A stretch of 40,662 bases of DNA from a virus, in the IMG/VR virus record IMGVR_UViG_3300046533_000099, positions 1 through 40,662 of that record. One strand, given 5' to 3'. Below are positions 30,414-37,501 of the stretch, piece after piece. A program made the position numbers and the translations under genes. The notes beneath the pieces were generated by a model, which searched no databases, was not told where the DNA came from, and saw only the letters and a program-made list of their open reading frames with translations. The first letter of the stretch is position 1. Each line of letters begins with the position of its first letter.

Positions 30414-31106
30414 TTACTCGGCGATCGCGTCGTTATAGCTGCGGATGTTGTCGAGAACCGGCTTCAGGTAGGACACGTGCCGACCCTTCTTCGTCGTGTA
30501 CTCGACGAGTTCGAGTCGGAGGGTCGCGACGGCTTCGCCGCCGACACGGGCGAGGTCGTTCTCGTACTCGTGCAGCACTTCGGCGAGCGTCCACGAACCC
30601 GACTGGAATCGGAACGACCCGAGATCGGGATCGTCGGCGAGCCGGAACGTGATGTTGATCGACGGCGACGGACCGACGTAATCCTTCGCCGCCTGCTTGC
30701 GCTCAGCGAAGAGAGCCGGGCAACCACACGGCCGACCCGCCTTCTCGTCGGGGCTCAGGAACTCGACGCCATCACAGTGATGGACCAGCTTGGACCGGTT
30801 CCACAGCTTCATATCCGACCGGATCGCCTTGACGCCGTCCAGGATCACCGGAACGGCATTCGCGGCCGTCAGAACCTCGATGAAGTTCTCGTTCGGCGAG
30901 TCGGTCTCGTCCGGCACTCCGCCGAAAAGCTGAGCGACGGCATCGGCGACGACCCGGTCGCCGGTCGTGATGCGCCACTCAGACAGCGACTCAGGCTGTC
31001 CATCGACCTGACGGCCGGAATGGAACCGGCCGACCGTGCCGTCGGAGTAGTTCGCCCGGGGCTTCGGTGCGGCGTCAGGGTCGGTCTCGAAGATGCGAAG
31101 TGCCAT
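30414..31106 (-). CDS. Recombination directionality factor, phiC31 gp3-like
   Basis: 230 residues, ATG 31106 with GGAGAGAGC upstream. The N-terminus (MALRIFETDPDAAPKPR, then VGRFHSGRQ, LSEWRITTGD and AQLFGG) is characteristic of the gp3-like family; phiC31 and phiBT1 gp3 bind integrase and switch it from integration to excision. A C-G-C pair (PCGCPALF) and KGRHVSYLKPVL follow. Located in an early lytic operon behind P5, as expected for an excision factor. Family recognition is from memory, so not absolute. Confidence 0.75.
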   Translation of the reverse strand: MALRIFETDPDAAPKPRANYSDGTVGRFHSGRQVDGQPESLSEWRITTGDRVVADAVAQLFGGVPDETDSPNENFIEVLTAANAVPVILDGVKAIRSDMKLWNRSKLVHHCDGVEFLSPDEKAGRPCGCPALFAERKQAAKDYVGPSPSINITFRLADDPDLGSFRFQSGSWTLAEVLHEYENDLARVGGEAVATLRLELVEYTTKKGRHVSYLKPVLDNIRSYNDAIAE

Positions 31107-31175
31107 GCTCTCTCCATTCGTTGGGGAGAAGGGGCGGCGGCGTCGGTGCCTACCGTCCGCCCCCTCTGATTGGCC

Positions 31176-31193
31176 TAGAGCGTGAGGGTTTTC
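31176..31193 (-). promoter_or_regulatory. Phage-type promoter motif P5
   Basis: Minus strand GAAAACCCTCACGCTCTA, two changes from consensus; between the RNA ligase stop and the directionality-factor start. Confidence 0.6.
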
Positions 31194-31199
31194 TCCGCC

Positions 31200-31829
31200 C
31201 TACTTCGCGAGCGCTTCCCACTTCCCGGCGTCGTTGTTGTCGAGGGTCGCCTTATAGACCTGACGCGTTGCGTGATGGAACACACACACCCCTTCCGGGT
31301 CCATGAACCCGGGGGCGGCGACCGAACCGAACGCGCGAAGCCCGTCGAGGACGGCGGCGACCCTGGTCGTGTCGAACGGTCCCCTGTACAGCACCGGTAC
31401 CGGCTCGACGGGCACGCCACCGACGTTCGCCTTCACGTCGGCGTGACGATCCGTGTTGAAGAGCGAGAAGGCACGGCCGGTCACGCCGTAACGGCGCTGA
31501 ATACCGGCACCCCACCACTCCCCGAAGTGCAGCCCCGGACCCAAAAGGCGGGCGAGGTCGACAGCGTTCGCATGCACCCACCCGGCGAAGCCGAAATTGT
31601 CGTCACCGGGAACGACGACGCGCTTACGCGACTGTGCGGCGACATGCCAAACACGCTCGCCGTCCCAAGCCTCCCCAGACTTGAGCGGGTAGACGTCGAA
31701 CACGGCGGCGTTGCTCACCTCGACACCCGGCGTGATGTGAATCGCGGCGTTGGTGCCGTCGATCTTCTCAGTAACCGTCATGTCCCGGAAAAGCCGGGGC
31801 GTCTTCGGCCATGCCTGAAACTCGACCAT
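31200..31829 (-). CDS. RNA ligase-like nucleotidyltransferase (Rnl2 type)
   Basis: 209 residues, ATG 31829 with GAAGGGAA upstream. Motif I EKIDGTN gives the adenylated Lys22; FGEWWG is motif IIIa-like, EGVCVF motif IV and VYKAT motif V. Only the nucleotidyltransferase domain is present (T4 Rnl2 is longer), as in many short phage ligases. It may repair tRNAs or seal RNA nicks made by host defence nucleases; this phage also encodes tRNAs. A DNA ligase role is less likely at this size. Confidence 0.85.
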   Translation of the reverse strand: MVEFQAWPKTPRLFRDMTVTEKIDGTNAAIHITPGVEVSNAAVFDVYPLKSGEAWDGERVWHVAAQSRKRVVVPGDDNFGFAGWVHANAVDLARLLGPGLHFGEWWGAGIQRRYGVTGRAFSLFNTDRHADVKANVGGVPVEPVPVLYRGPFDTTRVAAVLDGLRAFGSVAAPGFMDPEGVCVFHHATRQVYKATLDNNDAGKWEALAK

Positions 31830-31853
31830 GCGTATTCCCTTCAGGAGATTCGG

Positions 31854-32693
31854 CTACTTCGCGCGGCGCTGAGTGCCGGTCACAATGCGACCGAGCGACT
31901 TCGCGAGGGCACGGCCGATAACCGTCTTCGAGGTCTCGCGATCCCAATCGAAGACCTTCCGCAGCGTCAGGAACACATCGAACACGTCTTCGTCGATACG
32001 CACCGGCTTGAACGCCCACTGATCCGGCGTGACGTGAAGGACGGCCGCGCCATCGAGGGGCGGCATAGGCTCGCTCGACCCGTCCGGCGCAATGATCCTG
32101 TCGGCGTACGCGTATGCCGCCATCTGAAGGGCGACGTCGGGATACGTGTCCTTCGAGGTCTTCCAGTCGACCATGAGAAGGTGCGGTTCGCCGGACCGGT
32201 CCGGGGTCGGCTTCCCGTCGACGTCGAGCCATACGCGAAGGATCGCGTCGAACGATCCGGCGTAGCCGTGCGCGTCGCTCCAGGCGACGTCCTCGGCGCG
32301 CACTAGCTCAGGGTTCACGACCCGAAGGAACTCAGCGAAGTGTGCCCGGTAGGGCTCTAGGTCAGGGTGAACGCTGTACGGCGTCTCGCCCCGCATCATG
32401 CGTTCGAAGAGATCGTGTGCGTTCGAGCCGATGTCGGCGCGAACGGTCGTGTAACGGCGAGACGCCCCCTTCAGATAGTCGACCGCTCCCTGTCGGTCAC
32501 GCTCAGCCATGCGGGCGACGAAGTCGATTGAGTCGACGGCGAGTTCGGCCGTCATCTTCGCCGACCAGTACTGAAGAAACGGCTTCGGCAGCATGCCGAC
32601 GACGCTTGTCACGCCGGGCACTCGGATATCGGGTGCGGCCGTGTCGACGTAGAAACGACTTCCGCCCCGCTTGACTGTCTGAACGCTTCCCAT
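31854..32693 (-). CDS. RecB/Cas4-type PD-(D/E)xK exonuclease
   Basis: 279 residues, ATG 32693 (MGSVQTVKRGGSRFY) with GAAGGG upstream; the frame to 32738 would overlap P6. Nuclease core: GSNAHDLFERM (His in motif I), GYAGSFDAIL (Asp), LMVDWKTSKD (D-x-K) and ALQMAAYAYAD (QxxxY). Such phage RecB-like enzymes process DNA ends for recombination. First gene of the unit behind P6, followed by the RNA ligase. Confidence 0.85.
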   Translation of the reverse strand: MGSVQTVKRGGSRFYVDTAAPDIRVPGVTSVVGMLPKPFLQYWSAKMTAELAVDSIDFVARMAERDRQGAVDYLKGASRRYTTVRADIGSNAHDLFERMMRGETPYSVHPDLEPYRAHFAEFLRVVNPELVRAEDVAWSDAHGYAGSFDAILRVWLDVDGKPTPDRSGEPHLLMVDWKTSKDTYPDVALQMAAYAYADRIIAPDGSSEPMPPLDGAAVLHVTPDQWAFKPVRIDEDVFDVFLTLRKVFDWDRETSKTVIGRALAKSLGRIVTGTQRRAK

Positions 32694-32728
32694 GGTTGCC
32701 CTTCGGTCGGTGTGCTTACAGACCGATG

Positions 32729-32746
32729 GGGAGCGCAAGGGTTTCC
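32729..32746 (-). promoter_or_regulatory. Phage-type promoter motif P6
   Basis: Minus strand GGAAACCCTTGCGCTCCC, a diverged copy, one base downstream of nested dyad copy B and just upstream of the exonuclease gene. Confidence 0.55.
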
Positions 32747-32747
32747 C

Positions 32748-32845
32748 GGGTGACGGAGGTGACGGTTTGAAGGTTGTTTCAGGTATCGCTAGGAGATCTC
32801 TAAGGGATACCTAGAAATGCAAATCGAACGTCACCTGCGTCACCC
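32748..32845. repeat. 98-bp nested inverted repeat, copy B
   Basis: Same length and layout as copy A at 14388-14485: outer arms start GGGTGAC(G), inner arms GGTATCGCT/AGGGATACC. The arm distal to the promoter is nearly identical to copy A; the promoter-proximal arm has drifted at three positions. Confidence 0.8.
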
Positions 32846-32888
32846 ATGCCCGCTGAACGGCTGTACGCCCGCCTGAGGGCATGACGAA

Positions 32889-32919
32889 GCCCCGACCGGG
32901 CGAGGGGCCCAACCGGGGC
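32889..32919 (-). terminator. Terminator-like hairpin
   Basis: GCCCCG/CGGGGC arms followed on the minus strand by TTCGTCATGCCC. Lies between P7 and the nested dyad, so RNA from P7 could be a short transcript of about 70-100 nt. Confidence 0.55.
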
Positions 32920-32963
32920 TGTACGGCCGCGAGAGCGGCGCTCAGGGCTTCGCGGGGCGCCAC

Positions 32964-32981
32964 TAGAGCGGAACGGTTCCC
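32964..32981 (-). promoter_or_regulatory. Phage-type promoter motif P7
   Basis: Minus strand GGGAACCGTTCCGCTCTA. It has no ORF directly downstream, only hairpins and the nested dyad; candidate small-RNA promoter. Confidence 0.45.
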
Positions 32982-32994
32982 CCGGGCATGCGAA

Positions 32995-33026
32995 ACGCCC
33001 CGACCCTCCGAAGAGAGCCGGGGCGT
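32995..33026 (-). terminator. Terminator after the repressor candidate
   Basis: Minus strand ACGCCCCG, 16-nt loop, CGGGGCGT followed by TTCGC; 16 bases after the gene's stop. Confidence 0.75.
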
Positions 33027-33042
33027 CCGGTGTAGTGCGGGA

Positions 33043-34479
33043 TTAGATCTCAGAGAGAAGGTTCTTCACCGTGTCCCGGATCGCTTCGAGCTTCGCCCGG
33101 GTCGCCTTCTTCTGCTTCTCGTCGAGACCCTCGACGCCCTTCGCGTCGACTTCCTTCGAGAGCTTCTCCATCTTCTTCACGTGGTCGATAAGGATCTCGG
33201 TCGGCGTCTTCTCCTTACCGGTCTCGGCCGGACCGGAAGCGGCGGCGAGTTCCTTCTGAGCCTCGGCGACGGCTTCGTTCGCCGGGGCGAGTGCTTCGTT
33301 CATCTCCTCTTCGGTCATCTCGCCCGCTTCGAGCTTCCGCTCGACTTCGTCCGTGAGCTGACCGAGCTTCGCGGCGGCCGTGTCGAGTTTGTTCTGAGCC
33401 TTCTCGACGAGAGCCTTCTTCTCGCGGTTCGCCTTCGCGATCTCGGCGCGGGTCTGAAGCGTAATCCCGAAGTGCTTCGCGACCACTTCCGACGCCGACG
33501 GCTTCTTACCGTCGACCGCCTTCGCGGCGTCGAGCAGCTTCGAGAAGCGCTTCGCTTCTTCCGGCGAGTGGTCGAGCGCGCGGAGGTACTCGACCCGGAC
33601 GTCGACCATTGCGTTCTGAGCCGACTTCTTCACGCTGTCGACGCCCGCCCGGATCACGTCGGCCGCTTCGTCGGTGCCCTCAGCCGGAAGACCCTCCGTG
33701 ACTCGGGTATAGACGGCCGTCGAAGCCTTCTTCGACTGGTCGAGGTCTGCCTGAAGGTCGGGAACGCCGTCCTTCGGAATGTTCAGCCGAATGTCGAGAA
33801 GCATCCGGGCAATTTCCTTGCCCGCGCCGTACGCCGTCGCCGCAGCCTCGCGCACCTTCGCGGCAGCTTGGTCGACCAGGGGGTTAACGCCCTCGATCTC
33901 CGTGAAGTCCTTCGGCAGGGTCGCGACCTCAGTCGACGGCGCCGGAACGGCCGGGGTCGGCACTTCCTGAACCGTGACAGCGGCCGTCATGCGCTGCCGA
34001 AGCGGGTTGCGCTCGCGCGCCGGAAGCTTCGCGACGAGAGTGTCGGTCTCCTTCTTCAGTTCCTGAGCCCCGTCGACGTTCTCAGCCTCGACCAGCGAAG
34101 CCATACGCTCGATGTTCGCCTCGATCTCCTCACGAAGCTTCGCGTTCGTCTCGTCGTTCGCGGTCGTCTTCGTCGTAGCCATTTCGGCTACCCCCTTCGG
34201 GTCGGTCGTGCTGTCGGTGTCGATCTCGGTTGCTGCGGTAGGCAGCATAGCAGGCGCGGCGAGGGCGGCGAGCATGACCCGCCAACAAGCGGCACACGGG
34301 GCGTTGTCGGTGTCGTGCACGCCGACGTATCGGCTTCCGTCCATCATGAGACGGCCGCAAAGCGTCTCGTCGTTGCCCGTGCTCAGGTGGAGAGCCTTGC
34401 CCTTGCCGATGAGCGCGAACTTCCGGGTCGCCTCGCGACCACTGTCGATCCACTCCTGAAGTTCGTTGCGCTCGCTCAC
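33043..34479 (-). CDS. Repressor candidate with nested internal start (phiC31 c-like layout)
   Basis: 478 residues, GTG 34479 with GGAGGGGCGG upstream. N-terminal 70 residues hold CGRLMMDG and PCAACW (possible zinc site). A second in-frame start, ATG 34182 (residue 100), has AAGGGGG 8 nt upstream and would yield 379 residues. The rest is helical, Lys/Glu/Ala-rich, with a possible helix-turn-helix (SASEVVAKHFGITLQTR, about 322-338). CIR copy 13 is in its leader. phiC31 makes nested repressors of about 74, 54 and 42 kDa from gene c that bind CIRs; sizes here (about 51 and 41 kDa) are similar. Alternative: a structural or recombination-associated coiled-coil protein. Confidence 0.5.
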   Translation of the reverse strand: MSERNELQEWIDSGREATRKFALIGKGKALHLSTGNDETLCGRLMMDGSRYVGVHDTDNAPCAACWRVMLAALAAPAMLPTAATEIDTDSTTDPKGVAEMATTKTTANDETNAKLREEIEANIERMASLVEAENVDGAQELKKETDTLVAKLPARERNPLRQRMTAAVTVQEVPTPAVPAPSTEVATLPKDFTEIEGVNPLVDQAAAKVREAAATAYGAGKEIARMLLDIRLNIPKDGVPDLQADLDQSKKASTAVYTRVTEGLPAEGTDEAADVIRAGVDSVKKSAQNAMVDVRVEYLRALDHSPEEAKRFSKLLDAAKAVDGKKPSASEVVAKHFGITLQTRAEIAKANREKKALVEKAQNKLDTAAAKLGQLTDEVERKLEAGEMTEEEMNEALAPANEAVAEAQKELAAASGPAETGKEKTPTEILIDHVKKMEKLSKEVDAKGVEGLDEKQKKATRAKLEAIRDTVKNLLSEI

Positions 34480-34528
34480 CGTGTCCGCCCCTCCGTCGCC
34501 GTTTCCTACCTACCGAGGGACACCGTAC

Positions 34529-34550
34529 CACCTACTCACGTGAGTAAGTG
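34529..34550. promoter_or_regulatory. CIR copy 13 (GTAAGTG variant), leader of repressor candidate
   Basis: Core with one right-arm change, 50 bases upstream of the 34479 start and next to a terminator: placed for autoregulation. Confidence 0.85.
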
Positions 34551-34560
34551 ACCCAAACGC

Positions 34561-34586
34561 AAAAAGCCCCCGCCGAAGCGGGGGCT
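34561..34586 (-). terminator. Strong rho-independent terminator
   Basis: Minus strand AGCCCCCGC, TTCG, GCGGGGGCT then TTTTT: 9-bp perfect stem. Follows the dNMP kinase. Confidence 0.95.
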
Positions 34587-34592
34587 CAGTTG

Positions 34593-35183
34593 CTAGTCGA
34601 CTAGGGCGTCGACCCGTTCGTGTAGGGCGGCGAGTGTTCCGGCGTTCGTCACGATGCTGTCGGATACGTAGCCGTTCAGCGCGGTCTCTGACACGTGCCG
34701 ACGGTTCTTCAGCTCTTCGGACGTGACCGTGTCGGCCGGGTACGTCGGCCGGATGATCCGGACCATGCGGAAGCCCTTCGCCTTAAGGGCGTCGGCTTCG
34801 TTCGGGTACCGGACGTCAGAGACGACGACAGGCATATTCCACTTATCGGCGGCGTCGACTTTGTCGAGCAGCAGGCGAAGCCAAAAGTCGGGGTCGAATT
34901 CCCGAATGCCCTCCCCCATCTTCTGAAGGGTCCGGCGAACTTCCGGCATTTCATCCTTCGCTCGCTCCCACCCCTTCCGCTGAATTGCGTCACTCAGCCG
35001 GACGGGCAGGAATCCGCGAACGCCGGGTTCAGCGCCGACGATCGGGTCGAATGCGAGCGCTGCATCTTTCAGCGGGTCGGCGAATGCGAGCCGGGTATAG
35101 GCGAACCGGCTCACGAGACGGGCGGCGACCGTGTCCTTTCCGGACCGTGCCGCGCCGATCAATGCAACGTGCGGGTATCCCAT
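34593..35183 (-). CDS. Deoxynucleoside monophosphate kinase
   Basis: 196 residues, ATG 35183 (MGYPHVALIGAARSGKDT) with AAGGGGAAC upstream. P-loop GAARSGKDT (10-18); then LAFADPLKDAAL, LQKMGEGIREFDPDFW and VVVSDVRYPNEADAL, all typical of T4 gp1-like dNMP kinases, with a C-terminal R-H-x-SE lid region. Phosphorylates dNMPs to dNDPs, complementing ThyX and dCMP deaminase. First early gene behind P8, ended by a strong terminator. Confidence 0.92.
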   Translation of the reverse strand: MGYPHVALIGAARSGKDTVAARLVSRFAYTRLAFADPLKDAALAFDPIVGAEPGVRGFLPVRLSDAIQRKGWERAKDEMPEVRRTLQKMGEGIREFDPDFWLRLLLDKVDAADKWNMPVVVSDVRYPNEADALKAKGFRMVRIIRPTYPADTVTSEELKNRRHVSETALNGYVSDSIVTNAGTLAALHERVDALVD

Positions 35184-35217
35184 GCGTTCCCCTTCAGAGT
35201 GGTTAGACACTCGTCAG

Positions 35218-35236
35218 GAGAGCGCAAGGGTTTTTC
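35218..35236 (-). promoter_or_regulatory. Phage-type promoter motif P8
   Basis: Minus strand GAAAAACCCTTGCGCTCTC, two or three changes from consensus, upstream of the dNMP kinase and directly downstream of a 12-bp dyad. Confidence 0.55.
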
Positions 35237-35318
35237 GTCACTCTCCGTATGCCCCGCGGAATGCCGGCATGGGGCTTACCGCCCGTGATGTCCGTTTTTC
35301 CGTTCGACGGAGAGTGAC
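35237..35318. repeat. Inverted repeat with internal hairpin at late/early junction
   Basis: Perfect 12-bp arms GTCACTCTCCGT (35237-35248) and complement (35307-35318) enclose a GC hairpin (GCCCC/GGGGC, 35251-35275). It touches the holin stop and abuts P8; combines late terminator and promoter-flanking dyad. Confidence 0.65.
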
Positions 35319-35683
35319 TAGACGACCGGGGTCGACGGGGTCACGACGGACCCGTCGGCGACCGGGGCAGGCTCGACGGCGACCGGCTCGACGACCGGCT
35401 CGACGACCGGGGCGTCGTCGGCGACGTCGTGAACCTGCATGAACGGCACGCCGAAGTCTTCGGCGAGAGCCTCGACGTCATGCTCGACCGCCTGAGCGTC
35501 GATCCCATGCCGGGCGAGGTACCCGGAAGCGAAGGTGACAACGGCCGTCACGCCCGCCTCGACGAGACCCCGAACGTCAGGCTGAACCGAAGGCCAGAAG
35601 ACATGCGGGGCGAGAATGCCAGAGACGACAGTCGTCGCTGCGGCGGCGACAGTGGACGCAATTACCTTGCCAGAGATAGCCAT
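35318..35683 (-). CDS. Holin-like membrane protein
   Basis: 121 residues, ATG 35683 with AAGGAAC upstream. Two hydrophobic helices (VIASTVAAAATTVVSGIL, about 7-24, and VEAGVTAVVTFASGYLA, about 41-57), then an acidic, Val/Pro-rich cytoplasmic tail of repeated PVVEPV units. Second gene after the endolysin and last late gene, the expected holin position. The holin could be this protein, its neighbour, or both together. Confidence 0.7.
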   Translation of the reverse strand: MAISGKVIASTVAAAATTVVSGILAPHVFWPSVQPDVRGLVEAGVTAVVTFASGYLARHGIDAQAVEHDVEALAEDFGVPFMQVHDVADDAPVVEPVVEPVAVEPAPVADGSVVTPSTPVV

Positions 35684-35695
35684 TACTTGTGTTCC

Positions 35696-35926
35696 TTACT
35701 TCTGAGCGAGGGCTTCAATTACAGCGACTACCGATGCGACAGCGGTAACGGGAATTCCGTACTTCCAGCGCTCGACCGACCGAAGTCGGCTCTCGTGATC
35801 GTCGAGGGTCTTAGTGTCGTCGTTGCGAGACTGAGCGAGTGACCGAAGGTCGTCCCGCATGCCGACAATCTCGTCGTAGATCTCTCGTGCGGAAATGGTG
35901 ACGATCCCTAGCTGTTCGTCTGCCAC
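35696..35926 (-). CDS. Coiled-coil protein with C-terminal membrane helix (possible holin partner)
   Basis: 76 residues, GTG 35926 overlapping the endolysin stop (TAGTG). Residues 10-50 are a charged helix (EIVGMRDDLRSLAQSRNDD), followed by YGIPVTAVASVVAVIEAL as a single span. Similar coiled-coil/TM proteins sit beside holins in many actinophages. It may be an antiholin or pinholin, but this is from layout only. Confidence 0.65.
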   Translation of the reverse strand: MADEQLGIVTISAREIYDEIVGMRDDLRSLAQSRNDDTKTLDDHESRLRSVERWKYGIPVTAVASVVAVIEALAQK

Positions 35927-36627
35927 TAGCGCACCTTCGCCTGAAGGGCCTTAACAGCCTTCTCTAGCGCCGTCACACGCTGAGCGAGGGTAAGCACCGG
36001 GGCAGGGTGGGGGGTGGGTGCCGGAAGGGGAACCGGCTTCGGGGCAGCCTTCGCCGGGGCGGGCTTCGCCGGGGCAGGGACACCGGCCCATGCCTTCAGC
36101 GCCGAGACGCTCGCGAAGTTGGCGACGTTGCGGTCGATCCCGCCTGCCCACGAATACTGGTGGAACACCCACGGGTGTACGACGTGCGGGTGTCCGGCCG
36201 GGTGATTCGGGTCGGCGATCCATAGACCGTCGCCCGCGTAGTTCTCGGTGTCGTGGTTGTGCCAGTAATCCGTGTTGCAGTACAGCACGACGCGGTGACC
36301 CGGGGCGTGCGCCTTCACGTGCTTTATGAACGCGTCGCGCTCACCCTGAGAGACGCCGGAAGCTTCCCAGTCAAAGGCGAGGACGTCGCCCGGCTTCAGG
36401 GTGGCGTGCTTCAGGAAGTACTCAGCCTGAGCGACGCCGTCACCCGGTCGGCCGAAGTGATAATGCCCGACCACCAGACCGGCCGCGCGAGAGTGCGCCA
36501 CCTGCCCGGCATAGCGCGGGTTCGTGTAGGACGTGCCCTCAGTCGCCTTGACGAAGGCGAAGGCAAGCCCCTTAGTCGGGAATGCGACCGGCTGATATGC
36601 GGAAACATCTACGCCGAGAATGGCCAT
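35926..36627 (-). CDS. Endolysin, GH25 lysozyme
   Basis: 233 residues, ATG 36627 behind AAGGGGG. GH25 muramidase: Asp7 in GVDVSAYQ, FVKATEG, GHYHF, and the catalytic pair Asp86/Glu88 in AFDWE, plus VVLYCNTDYW. The domain ends near residue 180; a Pro/Ala/Lys linker and a short coiled coil (LTLAQRVTALEKAVKALQ) follow, probably oligomerising or wall-binding. No signal peptide, so export needs the holin. Cleaves peptidoglycan at the end of infection. Confidence 0.93.
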   Translation of the reverse strand: MAILGVDVSAYQPVAFPTKGLAFAFVKATEGTSYTNPRYAGQVAHSRAAGLVVGHYHFGRPGDGVAQAEYFLKHATLKPGDVLAFDWEASGVSQGERDAFIKHVKAHAPGHRVVLYCNTDYWHNHDTENYAGDGLWIADPNHPAGHPHVVHPWVFHQYSWAGGIDRNVANFASVSALKAWAGVPAPAKPAPAKAAPKPVPLPAPTPHPAPVLTLAQRVTALEKAVKALQAKVR

Positions 36628-36639
36628 AAGGAATCCCCC

Positions 36640-36891
36640 TTAGTTGAAGGTCGGCGGAGTAACCGCCGTGTCGCAGTTGTAGGAAGTGCCGACGCTCTCC
36701 GACTTACTCGCCTGCACGTATACGGGGCGCATGGCGGTAGGCCACGCAAAATCCCTGAGCGTCTCGACCAGACTTAGCCACGTAGCGTCATCCATTCCGG
36801 CACTACCATTAACGGAAGTCTGGAAAATCTGATCGCCGTTAGAGTCCGAGACATAGAGCGAGTAGCTAGTGCTACTACTCGACTGAGACAT
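36640..36891 (-). CDS. Small tail-region protein, 83 residues
   Basis: ATG 36891 with AAGGAC 9 nt upstream. Ser/Thr-rich start, beta-rich body (SYSLYVSDSNGDQIFQTSV) and a helix (DDATWLSLVETLRDF). Lies between the C1q-like tail protein and endolysin. Possibly a tail-tip accessory or fibre chaperone; no family recognised. Confidence 0.65.
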   Translation of the reverse strand: MSQSSSSTSYSLYVSDSNGDQIFQTSVNGSAGMDDATWLSLVETLRDFAWPTAMRPVYVQASKSESVGTSYNCDTAVTPPTFN

Positions 36892-36903
36892 GTAAAGCCG
36901 TCC

Positions 36904-37449
36904 TTACTGACTAACCCATAGAGCCGACATAGAACACGCGACGTCGCCCGCCGACGCCGAAGTTGCAAGACCCGGCGACGTGACACCGGAGTTTTGGTTT
37001 CCCTGTACCTCGATGTAATCGCCGACGTTCAGCTGAACCATGCACGTCGTACCGACAGCGGACGAACCGCCCGACACGGGCAGGGTCTTGACGAAAGACC
37101 CATGAACTGTGGACGAGCCGTTTACCTGAATACGCACGGCACGCCAACCGGCGCCGTTGGTGGTGTACGAAGCAATCCCGGACACGAGATAAAGCCCGGC
37201 AACCTGGCACGTGTACCGGCTCGTATTGGTCGTCGTCGAGTGTCCGCCGTAGTTGTCGAATTCCTCGGTCTCTAGGTTCAGGCTTACCCACTGACCGTCG
37301 AGAAGGTTCTGCGCCGTTTCCGCGTGCGCACGGAACGACGGCGGTGACATGAGGTAGCCGACGCCGTCGCGAACCTGAGCGTTCCAAAGACCGGCCGTCA
37401 GGAAGTTACCTGTCGCCGCCGTATAGGGAGTCGGAGGCTGAAGAGTCAC
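36904..37449 (-). CDS. Tail-fibre-like protein with C1q/TNF-type jelly roll
   Basis: 181 residues, GTG 37449 with AGGGAC upstream. N-terminal 40 residues (AATGNFLTAGLWNAQVRDG) are the usual short attachment segment of actinophage minor tail proteins. The rest fits a C1q-like trimeric beta sandwich: FRAHAETAQ, FDNYGGHS, YTCQVAGLYLVSGIASY and a hydrophobic end. Such domains bind host surface ligands, making this a receptor-binding candidate. Coupled genomically to the 943-frame tail protein. Confidence 0.75.
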   Translation of the reverse strand: MTLQPPTPYTAATGNFLTAGLWNAQVRDGVGYLMSPPSFRAHAETAQNLLDGQWVSLNLETEEFDNYGGHSTTTNTSRYTCQVAGLYLVSGIASYTTNGAGWRAVRIQVNGSSTVHGSFVKTLPVSGGSSAVGTTCMVQLNVGDYIEVQGNQNSGVTSPGLATSASAGDVACSMSALWVSQ

Positions 37450-37469
37450 ACTGTGTCCCTTGCTCCGGG

Positions 37470-37491
37470 CACCTACTCACGTGAGCAGGTG
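37470..37491. promoter_or_regulatory. CIR copy 14 (GCAGGTG variant)
   Basis: Core with one right-arm change, between the large tail gene and the C1q-like gene. Confidence 0.8.
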
Positions 37492-37501
37492 ACCGGGTCG
37501 A

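Noticed and set aside
32881-34551. 556-codon plus-strand ORF
   Set aside because: Exactly antisense to the repressor candidate, Arg/Leu-rich, no RBS, spans two terminators and a CIR; the minus-strand frame has natural composition.
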